From: Candidula unifasciata
Taxonomy: Eukaryota > Mollusca > Gastropoda > Stylommatophora > Geomitridae
Reading direction: 5' to 3'
Assembly: GCA_905116865.2 (NCBI GenBank)
Contig: CAJHNH020004580.1
Coordinates: 65,001-129,000, forward strand
DNA length: 64,000 nt
Under the pieces are notes generated by a model. It was not told the origin of the DNA. It ran no database searches and saw only the letters and a list, made by a program, of their open reading frames with translations. The translations under genes were made by a program, and so were the position numbers. Below, piece after piece: positions 44,901 through 56,900 of the stretch (position 1 is its first letter; each line of letters begins with the position of its first letter).

Positions 44901-47900
44901 GACAGGTGCTGTTTGGTTTATCTCCAGTCACAGGCTATTAGACAGGTGCTGTTTGGTTCATCTCCAGACACAAGCTATTAGACAGGTGCTGTTTGGTTTA
45001 TCTCCAGTCACAGGCTATTAGACAGGTGCTGTTTGGTTCATCTCCAGACACAAGCTATTAGACAGGTGCTGTTTGGTTTATCTCCAGTCACAAGGTTCAT
45101 CTTTTCTGAGACCCACAGATCCTGAGATCCAGCCAGCCACCTCTCTTCTTCTTTCCCCAGCCCTGTTATGCCTTTCATTATCATCAAGTTCTCCAGAGGC
45201 ATCTGGTGTGGGTCTTAATGTGTGTTACATAGCTGCTGGTATTCCATCTATCCACTGCTGGCGATGCCAACTTTACTTTCACAAATAAGTCCCTGGTGAG
45301 GTTAAAAACCCAATGTGGCGGCAGCTAGAACACTCTGCTGTAGGACATCATCAATTTCGACTTCTGCAGTTAGGCGTCTTGGGCAGGAGCAGTTTGCAAT
45401 CTCTTACTTGATGAGCAACAATGGCCGTTGTCATTCTGTGTTGATGTAGAATCTCTTTAATGTCATTAATCCATTTTCTCTAATAGCTGCCTCTTGATTT
45501 TACATCAGATCTTTTCTCGTGAAGCACCTGCTGTTTTGGCCGTATACTTACTAGATAACCAAACCATCTGGTCTTCTGTTTCTCAGTGCTGCATGGTTTT
45601 GTTCCAATAGCGTGGCTGAAAAAATCATTTCTAACTTTGTCCCGGATAGTTCAGTTGGAGACTGCTTTCAGGCATCTCATTTCACAAGTAGTGATTTACG
45701 TTATCCTAAACACAAATGTGTTATGCTTTTATACAGCACAGCTGGGATGACATCTGTACTGTCTGTCCACACATCCAAGACCTTCCTGACATTTTGTGAC
45801 TGAGTTAGCCTCTCATGCACTCTCATAGGTCAAGCTGTTAGCCTCATAGTCCTTTCTGCCTACAGATGGTTCCCTCCCATAGGCCAGTCCAAGACAGCTG
45901 TATGCACGCTGGACAACCCTCAAGGGTTGGGGCAGAACACAGCATTCCCCGTCATCCAAGGAGATTTCCAACATATGGTTCCCTTCCACAGGTCAGTCTA
46001 AGACAGCTGTATACATGCTGGACAACCCTCAAGGGTTGGGGCAGAACACAGCATTCCCCATCATCCAAGGAGATTTCCAACATATGGTTCCCTTCCACAG
46101 GTCAGTCCAAGACAGCTGTATACATGCTGGATAACCCTCAAGGGTTGGGGCAGAACACAGCATTCCCCATCATCCAAGGAGATTTCCAACATATGGTCTC
46201 CTGGTACTGGGCTCACAAAGAAATCCTCACCTTCTCCACATGGGTACTTGGTCCTTTCACCCCAAGAAGCCACAAAACTGACACTTCCGGTTACGTCAAA
46301 TTCCCCATAAATGCCACTTTTTACACTTTTCTTTTGTGGTCTGTTTATAAGACATGAGTTAATGCTACTGGTTGAGTCTGGGCCTGTGTGAATATTTTAC
46401 AGTAACTAAAAACAGCATCAGGGGGAAGGGAGCTTTGAGCCAGTTAGCTTTTTGTAAAAGTCAAGTCAAATTCCCCCATAAGCCTCAGTGGCGGATCTCT
46501 AGTTCTGTTTCCATTGTGTTTGAGTGATAATGCTGTGAACCACACACAACCGCTGTGATGTCAATACTGTAGTTTGGCAATCTACAGCCATCTAATTCTA
46601 AACTATCTGAACACATGTCTGCTTTCCTTCTGCCCGTGTGTTACATTTCAAAGTCCAGTCACTCCTTTCTATTTCTCCCATCACATGCGGGTGTTCTGTA
46701 TAACAGTAACTAGTTAATTATGCTGCAGGCTTGGTCCTGTTCTCTTCACTCTCCACCATTCGCTAGGCATATTTATGTTATTCAAGCCACAAAACAAAGG
46801 AATGAGATTTGTCAAGACAACTGTTATTTGTTAAAACACACAACAAAGAAAATGTCAGTAGTGGAACATACACTGGAAGTATTCATAAATAAACACACAT
46901 AGCACAGTCTAGCTTCTGTAAGAAAACATTCCTCTTAAAACAACACTAAAAACATTGCAAGGGCAGACAACTCACCTGATGTCTTCTGGCTAGAGTCACC
47001 TCCCTGAATGACAAGAAAATCTAAGTCTAGGGTGTTGGCTGGTGGACGGAGTAAAGAGAAGAACAGACTAGTCGAAATGTGCCAGAAATGTAGCTGTACA
47101 CAATGAGGCTAGACAGAGGGCCACACAATTTCCCCGGGTTCTCAATGTAGCCATAGAAGCACATATAAAATAAATACACAGACATGAGATCTTGATTCAA
47201 CTGTTGTCTGTTCATGGCTGATTTCAACTTATTCAATCACTCAGAATCAAATGTGTTCTACAAACACCCCTAACAGAATTTGACAGAGGACATCATACAG
47301 GGTGTTTCAAACAGGAAGATCAAAGGGTGCAGCTTTGCAAAGTCTCCTGTTTTGCCTTTAATCTCCCAAGAAAACATAGTTAGCTGTCGGATTATACTGA
47401 CTGCACACCGAACCATTTAGTCTACAAGTGCTCAGTTCCATTCCTCAGTAAATCCTGCAGTGTGTGGTAGTTCAGAACACCAGTTTCGTGTTGGTTTATT
47501 ATTCTTCTTTGACATCCTGCGTAGTGCTCTTGTCTGGCCATACCTCCAAGCCCGTGCGTGACTTGTCAGTCTGGTCATGGTTGCTGATTTAGCCATCACT
47601 AGGTTCTTACGCAACGATAAACGACACGGCTCAATTCCAAACACTGTCCGGAAAGTAGTGATGATAGTACTCACCAATTACTTTTCCATACATTCATTCA
47701 ACAACTCGTTGTGCCCATAATGAAATAATTTATTATCTCATACAAATGCCTTACTTCTCATACAGCACAAAGGAACACAAGTCCTCAATGAACTCACACC
47801 AAGCCATGTCTAGACTTGATAAGGACTGGATGCACTGTGCAGCTATAGCTCTTTCTATGACATGAGGTAGTCAATGCCATGCCAATCCTCCTTACTCAGC

Positions 47901-50900
47901 CCAAATTCATCAGAATGCAAAAGTATTGAAATTGCACATTGAGGAAAAATCACATTATTACAAATGTGTCAAGATCACACACAAACATAATGTATGACAT
48001 ACAAAACTTGTTATATGTCAAAAGTGAAGATTGAGCAAATAAAAAGTGTCAAATTCTCACAAAGTGTCTTGATGACAAATATACATGAACAGATGACACA
48101 AGCTGTGCTGGCCAAGCAGAAAGCAAAAAAGCAAAGCAAGCGGTGACCATCGAGACGGCAACTACTGGATCAGGGGAAGTCACTCTGTAGCCAACATGGC
48201 CATAAACTAATATTCTCAAACAGACCAAATTATGTGTCAACAAAAAAAGAACATCCAATAATCACAGCTAAACGTGAGCTGTCAATGAACAGATTAGGTC
48301 TACAGATTCCAAAAATATACCACATTACTAATTTATGAGATGGGGTGACTGTTTCCCTTCCTCACCACCATGTCTTTCTTGGACACACAGGGAGGATGGG
48401 AACTATTTTATAACTGCCCACTGAAACAATTCAGTTGCTTGTCCATGAACTTCTGACATCACAGTCAACTTTCTCCAGCGGTTACAGAAATCAATAATCC
48501 ACCGCCTCTCCCCACCCATAATACCAGATATGGAATGGGGAAAGTGTTTAAAAAATATCCAGCATTCATCAAGTGAAACAGCTGGGACGACAAGGCTTTA
48601 GATGAACTAGTGTATGGAAGAAATGTGTCGTCTCCACAATAAAGGTTGCCTATAGTGTACCCACTCGGGAACAATACACTGCGAGGCCACACCTCTTCCA
48701 CAGTTAGACTCTCGTACGGCTGCCTGGAAATCTTGTAAACTTGTTTTTTAAATAAACCGTCATCAGCAGAAATTAAACCCTGGTACACGAGGGATATGGA
48801 ATTGTTACCTGCTTTCACTAAACTCCAAGCCACAACAGCCGCTGGCAGTGTCAGATGACAGCCAAGAATGTCCTGCTTGCTGGACTCCTACCCTCTAACA
48901 CATGGCTAACCAACTATGTTTATTAGGGGCCCAAATGAGGACAATCAGGAGGCCCCAGCCCCAGCACATCATAAATAAAATCTAACTGGCAATAATCTGC
49001 TGGCCACTTGCTAGGCCTCTGTGGGCCCTGCTAGGCCTCTGTGGGCCTTGCTAGGCCTCTGTGGGCCTTGCTAGGTCTCTGTGGGCCTTGCTAGGTCTCT
49101 GTGGGCCTTGCTAGGTCTCTGTGGGCCTTGCTAGGTCTCTGTGGGCCTTGCTAGGTCTCTGTGGGCCTTGTTCGGCCTCTGTGGGCCTTGTTAGGCCTCT
49201 GTGGGCCTTGCTAGGCCTCTGTGGGCCTTGCTAGGCTTCTGTGGGCCTTGCTAGGTCTCTGTGGGCCATATTCGGCCCAAGGGCCACCAGTTCTACTTAA
49301 GGCAATAAGTCTGAACTATCTTTAGATTAGGTCTTAACTAATTTTGGGAAATGTTTTAACTACCTTTGAATCTTAACTACCTTTGGGTAATGTTTCAACT
49401 ACCTTTGGGTAAGATCTAAACTACCTTTGGGTAATGTTTAAACAACCTTTAAGTAAGATCTTAACTACTTTTGGGTAAGTTAACACTCCTAACAACTTCA
49501 AGCCTCAGCACTGGCTGCATGGTCTGCTCCTTGCAATTTCAAACCCCTCTTTGTTCCTTTTGTCAAAGATAATATATAACAGCTAAACATGCACGCAACC
49601 CTTTTAACTCACAGCAGTCTGTGTCCTAACTTCGGCACATATTTCTGTCAGGTTTATACTCCCTTTAAAAGATCAAGCCATCAAAAAGTCCACCAAAAAG
49701 AGCAGAAGAGGAAAGATGAAGCCAAACATCAACGACATCAGGAAGAACACAGTTAACTCTTCCCGAACCTGGAGATTTGGCAGCAAATTGCCAAGTGGGA
49801 CAACAATTAATGACCCCAGACAAAGATTAAACACAGCAGAGTGGCCACCTGGTAACCAGATTTCTGGAGTATGGTTTGACCAAATGTAAGATGTCAATAA
49901 AAATACATTACTGGTTGGCTATGTCTCACAAGGATCATGACACCAAACCCTGCGTTGTTTGGGACTAAAATAATTCACAGTCGGAAGTCACTGATGAATA
50001 TACTCGTGGAATGATATGGCAGCTAAACTTGACTTCCCTTACCTGGATATCAGGAAAATGCTGATTAAGAGCAAAAAGATGAGGGTTAAAGTCACTGACA
50101 AATATACGTGTGGACTCGATCAATGACAACGAAACCTGACTACCCTTTCCTGGACACCTGAAACCAAAGCCAGCATGTGTTGCCAGTTTGTGATTTCCTA
50201 GAGCACTGGCTCTCAACCAGATCAGACCCACGGACCCCGCATATTTTGTAAAGTCTGCCATGGACTCAATAATTTTTAAGCCATTTTTTTTTTTTAGTTT
50301 AAAAAAAAAAGTAAATTTATATTACAACAGAAATAAAAAGAGGGTTAAGGGTTTGTGCGTGTGTATAAATAATATTAGGGCACTGCCCCAGGCAATCTTA
50401 TGTTTAGAAGTTTGCTATTGCTTTTTGCAAGATTCCATGAACATTTACTATTACAATTACAATAAAGTGGTTGGATGCCAAATCATCTACAGCTGAATCA
50501 GACCAGGTATGTCAGCATTATGAACTGCTTACATAATCTACATTCTAAAGATGCTGACATAAAAAGACATCTGGTCTCTGTTGGCACCATCAGAGGACAC
50601 ACTTTAGTGAGAACAAAAGTTTCCACTTTTTTCTTCTTTGCGTCCACTGAGGTAAACTCTAGTGGAAAGTTTTGGTGGTCCATCTCTGGACTATAGTAGT
50701 CTTGTTCCAGAACCTGAGTGTTGAGTGCACATCCGTTTAACAGATCTGATTTAAGTGTATGCAGACTGTTGGTTCCTTGCCAGAAAGGCAGATTCACTCC
50801 AACTTCGAAGGAAACCCCCAATTAGTTAACTCTTATGATATGCCGGTTGTGGAGGCAGTGGGTGTATTATCGTTTTACCCACGACGGGGCCGTAACCCAC

Positions 50901-53900
50901 ACGGGATTCTTCTATCTTCACTCTTAAAAGCCAACTGGTATGCTGTGTTGTGGTTTACAGGTAGGCTGCGATACCTCTGGCTGAAAAAATCTAATGTCAG
51001 CAAACTCAGTCAGCTTTTATGGCATACTTGTTAGGAAGCACTGTGTCCAATTAACCCCCCCCCCCCCTCCATTTTTTCAAAATGGTGGCCCGAAACCCAC
51101 AGGGAAAGTTCTGATGATAGCTGAAATTTCCCCGTCTGGATTCTGGAGCCCCATTTTGGGAGGGGGGAAAAAGAATAGACTTTCTGTCACCTTATCAAGC
51201 ATTTCATAAAACCTAACTATTTAGGGACACTTCCTCCTAAAACAGAGCATATCAACCTGAGAGGCAAAGAACCAACAGTCTGCACACAAATTATCATATG
51301 TGTAAAATAGATGTGCACACACAATTCAAGTTCTGTAACAAGATTACAGTCCAAAGGTGGACGAACAACCAGAAGTTTTCACCAGAGCATACAACCTGTA
51401 AAAGATAAGTCGAAGAAGAAGGTACATAAAGTTAAAGTCTTCTTTAAACCTCTTGTTCTCACTGTTGAGTCAAAATATCCAAATGTTTAAACCAACCAAA
51501 CAGGATTAAAAAACAGGAGATCAAATCTGAAGCAACACAACCAGCGTTTTTAGCTGATTTCTGTTATCCAAACAAAAACACAATTTTTTAATGGCCATAT
51601 ATGATATACTTCCTAGGCAACCAAGCAAACAGGATATTCAAGCGATTACTCTGGTTACATTTTTATGGCAAAGAGAATTTTTTTTTTTTAAAGGATAAGC
51701 ACATACCTGTCAGGGGGTTGGTTAAACCGCTGGAACTCCAGTCAAAATCCACTGGTGGAATATCCTGTCAAACAAAGTGGATTAGAAGAATTGGTGCAGT
51801 GTCGAAGTGGAATCATTGGCAGGCAGTGGCAACTATTAAAACAATGGTTTATGCCGTGTGGAACATCAGGACATGATGCTGCCCAATGTGAACCTACCGG
51901 CAACACACAGATGATGATGATAATGTTATCCCTGTATGCCTTTAATTTCAGGATAAGAGACTGAGACCCCCACCGCTACACAGGAATGTCACAACAAATC
52001 AAGCCCTAAAAATCAGCGAATGACAGATGGCGTTACTAGTTTCTTATACAACTTTATGTAGTCATTAGAACTGGATATATCCACAGGAATGACAATTATC
52101 CAACCAGCTTCATCAGATGCAGAGCTGGATCTAGCACTGATGAGGCTCTAAGGTATATAAAGTCCTGCGGCCCCTACAATTTTAAATAAGATCAGCTAAT
52201 CTCAGAAAACTGTAAAATATATGCACCGTTTCAATACAATATTAATGGAAAAATACTGTCATTTAAGTTCTATTAAAAGAAATAATAAAGAATGTGTCTG
52301 CAAAATGACATACTTCTTATTATATAGTCCTCTAAAAGCTTGTAAGTTACAACTTGAAGCATCTATGTTTCTTGTCTGAGGCTCCCGTGGATTGTGAGGC
52401 ACTTAGCTGTAGCTCACTTAGATTATGCCTAAATCTAGCACAGGTCAGACTGGTAGAAGAGATAGTAAACATGGTGGGTTGGAGCAATACTGGAATGTGT
52501 TCCTGTGTGCCCCTTACTTTCCTGCACTGAATACACAATTCTCACAAGTGTGAATCCCAGACAGAATTCACACATTTCACAGGTAGAATTTCACATGCCT
52601 GTACCACAGATAGAATTCTCACCAGCCTGTACCACAGATAGAATTCTCACCAGCCTGTACCGCAGACAGAATTGTCACATGCCTGTACAACAGATAGATT
52701 TCTCACCAGCCTGTACCACAGATAGATTTCTCACCAGCCTGTACCACAGATAAAATTCTCACCAGCCTGTACCACAGATAAAATTCTCACCAGCCTGTAC
52801 CACAGATAGAATTCTCACCAGCCTGTACCACAGACAGAATTCTCACCAGCCTGTACCACAGATAAAATTCTCACCAGCCTGTACCACAGATAAAATTCTC
52901 ACCAGCCTGTACCATAGACAGAATTCTCACCAGCCTGTACCACAGACAGAATTCTCACCAGCCTGTACCACAGACAGAACACCTAAAAATGTTGCACAGA
53001 TAGAAAGCTCACGTACCTGCACCGTGGGGGTGTGGCGGTATTCCTGTCGGCCACTGTCCAAGAGAATATTTGGTGTTGTCGGGGCAGAGCTCTTTTCTTT
53101 CTTCCTCTCCACCACTCCAACACCTCCTCCTCCTCCTCCTCGGATTGGTTCTAGTATTCCCAAACCAGAAGCAAAGAAAGGAATGGCCTGTTTCTTGTGT
53201 GAAAACAACTGTGGATAAAAACAGCATACATCCCCTGAAAGCCACCATATTGTGGTTAGTTGGCAGGATAGCTTTACACTATTGTGGTTCCAGGGCCATC
53301 CATCTTCATAAATTGTGTTAGTCTACAATCATCATCTTTGGTGTGCTGTTAGACATCACCTAAGGCTCGCATGTGATTACTCCACTTCGCTCTACTGCAT
53401 GCAGCTCTCTCGATTTTCAACATGGAGTTCAGCCCAGCATTTTTAACCTCTTGAAATAATGTTCGTCTTAATGTTTTATTGGATATCCTCTTGTTCTGAG
53501 ATATTTTAGTGTGTATGGTTTTTTGAGGTTTGAACAACGGATCAACATCATGACACACGGGTGTAACCCATAAGTGCTCCGTTGTTCTTCTAATTCAAGT
53601 CTGAGTCCGAAGAAGCTCAGCACAGTGCACAGGCTCTGCAGCATTAGTGCGTATGTTAATGTATAAAGATAATACAGTGATTTCACTGTGAGGCTTCTAT
53701 AGTCTTTATTTTTTATTAAAGTATAAGATTAAATTTCTTCAAAATATTTTAAGTGTAAAATTGTGGGACATCTTATTTATAGAATGTTGCATCACACATA
53801 AATATTGCAAACATAATTAACTAGCAGTAACTGGGAACACACCGCTGTGTCTAAGCTTGGCTGAATGGAAAAGAAATAAAATAGAAAGCGCACGTGTCTA

Positions 53901-56900
53901 ATATGGTTAATTTGCCAATCTGAGTAAAAAGCATACTGTTTTCAGTGAATGGAGATGACTTACAATGTTCTGGGTGTCTATATGAAGTGAGCTGTACACC
54001 TCCTTGCTACAGTGTGAGTTGTGCCAGCCGTACATCAGAGCATGCGAGGAGTCCATGTCCTTGAGGTGAGCCCACAGCCGAACTTTGGGGTCCTTCCTGG
54101 CAATGAACAACAGTCAGATGAGTGGGACACTGTAGCCACATAATATTAAAAGTGACAGTTTGCAAGGACGGTTGCAGTCAAATGTGTATACCTGACATAG
54201 CTATAGTAACAGTATAAAAAAAAAAAAAAAAAAAAAAAAAATTTGTGTTTTTTTTTGTTTTTTTTTTTGCTTTTGGGTCTATTAGGCAAATAGGGCTAGG
54301 TAATTTTGATAGACCAGTCAGCATTGGGTAGGTGATGTGGTCAGCATCACACCAGCTGCCTTTACTTTCCAGGAGTTTACCTTGTATCCATTGAAGGCTG
54401 GGTCAACCTGAAGCCACCAGCACAGTGCTGACCCACATCAGCCACCAAATGTCTATTGATCTTTAAAAAAGAGGTCTAGCCCTATATGCCAATAGGTCTA
54501 AAGGTGTGGAAAAAGGTTCTTTACTTTACAACCTGAAAGCCGAGGTCATTTGGGGAGGGGGGTGTGGCTGTCAGGGCCCAAGCCTATGAGCTTCTAATCC
54601 ACAAACGAGTGTCACAGCTCAATGAATGTGCCCTACCCAACAGTCACACAACATTCCTTAAATAAGCCAGTCGTACATTGTTTTTTTTTTCTCCTGTAGC
54701 ATTCCCAGCCCTTCAGGTCCAGCTTTGTAGATATCACCCGCCTCCACTCAGCTCTCTGGGTGACTTTCTCTTTCCAGCTGTTGACTCCAAGTGTTTGTAG
54801 GTTTACCTGTATTATTTTTCCCTACCGGCTTCTCGGTCTACTCCAGTTCAACTCTACGCAGTTGTCGCCTCTCTGCTTTCTACAATTCTTTCTACATGCC
54901 CCAACTATTGCATATGTTAGCCCTCATGATGACAGTAATCAGTGGTCATGTAAACAGATTATGAATTTTCTTGTTGCATTCAAACCACATCATATTAACC
55001 CATTTCCCACACCTATACAGACATCTAGCTAGAATCCACACATTCCAACTGTACACATCACCCACATGAATCCAACCAATGACTCCCCCACAACCTCTGG
55101 ACACATTTCAGCAGGATGCCAAATCACTGTCGATATATGAAACCTTGCAATTGATGCTTGCACTGAAGGATGTCACATCACTGCTCATAAATAATACTAA
55201 ACAACATTACTATGCTCACAGAGAAAGGTGTCACATCTCTGCTCACACACAACACAAAGGGCACATCAAATGTTCACATGCCCTACACACATATAATGCC
55301 CCAGACACAATACACAACACACATACAATGCTCTAGACACAACACACACAATGCCCTAGACACAACACACATACACTGCCCTACACACAACACAAAGGGC
55401 ACTCAGAATGGTGCTATGTCCGTACCCTTATAATATCTCACACACAAGACAGGAAGACAAAGGGCACTTCACTCACTTAGAAGGGTGCTGCACTAATGTC
55501 CAGGTCTGCTGCTTGGCTTCCAAAGCTTTGGACAAACCCAAATCTACCACCATGTCCAGAGGAAGTGGGCTCTCATCTTCTGACACAGAATTGCTTCCCT
55601 GACTGTCATCTCCAGACTGACTTTCCTGACTTGTATCTGTCCGCTGGACAAAGGAGTCTGCCTCTGACCCCCCAAGGAAGCAGCTGATTACAGCACTCTG
55701 CAACTTCTGCACTTGACTCTGGAAATATAAGAGACTGACAGCTTGTAGTTACTGAAATGTGAAGACTTCAAAAGAGAATAACCATTTATTCATCATCAAG
55801 AAGCAAGTCTTTTGCAGAACTTCATTCTTCAGGTAATCAGAGTTCCAGTCATAGTAAACGGGTCACCCCATAGTTGCTCCATGACTGTGTCAAAGAAAGC
55901 CACACAGAATGCCCATCACTGTCCTTTGTGAAGAAGAAATCTGGCATAGACTGCACTCTTCGGAAAATCCAACAGCAAAGATGTGCATTAAATGCATAAG
56001 GCAGCTATCAGAAGTGTTAATGCAAACAGTCTGACACAAGAAATGCAGATCATCATCAATAGACGCAGCAGTACAACAGATGAGTAATGCACACGCAATT
56101 AAATATATGGGCACCACCAATTCTCTGGCAACAGGCCAGGTGTGATTTTCATTAGGCACATGTGGAATCCTTTTTGACTTCTCTTATTACAGCCTCCAGG
56201 AATGTCTCTCAGTCCCTAACTCGATCGACATATGTACTGGTTTATCAGAACTTCATCAGTGACCCGGTCAACATCCCGTCGGCCACCTTTACTTTCCAGG
56301 ATATAACTTGGTACTAATTTTAGGCTGCGTTGACAAGTGAGCCAGGGTCTTCTTCTTCGCATTCACAGGCTGTAAACTCAGGCATTAAGTTGTTTGCTGG
56401 TTTGTCCACCTCTGGACTTTAGTCTTGTTCCAGAACCTGAGTGTTACATCCACATCCATTTTATATATGTGATTTAATTGTATGCAGACTGTTAGGTGCG
56501 TACCTCTCAGGCAGATGCACTCCGACTTCAAAATGAGCCCCAATTACTGGCCTCCTAGGACATGCTTGTTGGGTAAGCAGTGGGTCTATTCTTGTTTTCC
56601 CCACAAATGGAGCCATCAGAACCCACATGGGGAGAGCGGAGGTCAATTTCAAAAAACAAAATTGGACCGTCAAGGTCAGAGCATCCTTTTTATTGCAAGG
56701 GATTTGATCTGCAGAAATCATTTGCGATGTCAAGAGCTTAACACAAAACATAAACTCCTCACATATGTAGGACATTTACAGATGTAAGCTTATATGTGCG
56801 TGCACACATATAGCACACTAACAGATGCCAGCTTCTGTATGGTAGAGCAGATACAACACTCGGATGCTAGCTTCTGTATGGCAGAAGAGATACAACATGC

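Noticed and set aside
46061..46357. Open frames in the 109-bp triplication
   Set aside because: Repeat-derived; no domain, no splice signals of matching phase.
48465..48833. 123-codon reverse frame as an extra aftiphilin exon
   Set aside because: Exons 5 and 6 already join in phase and the translation has no resemblance to the family.
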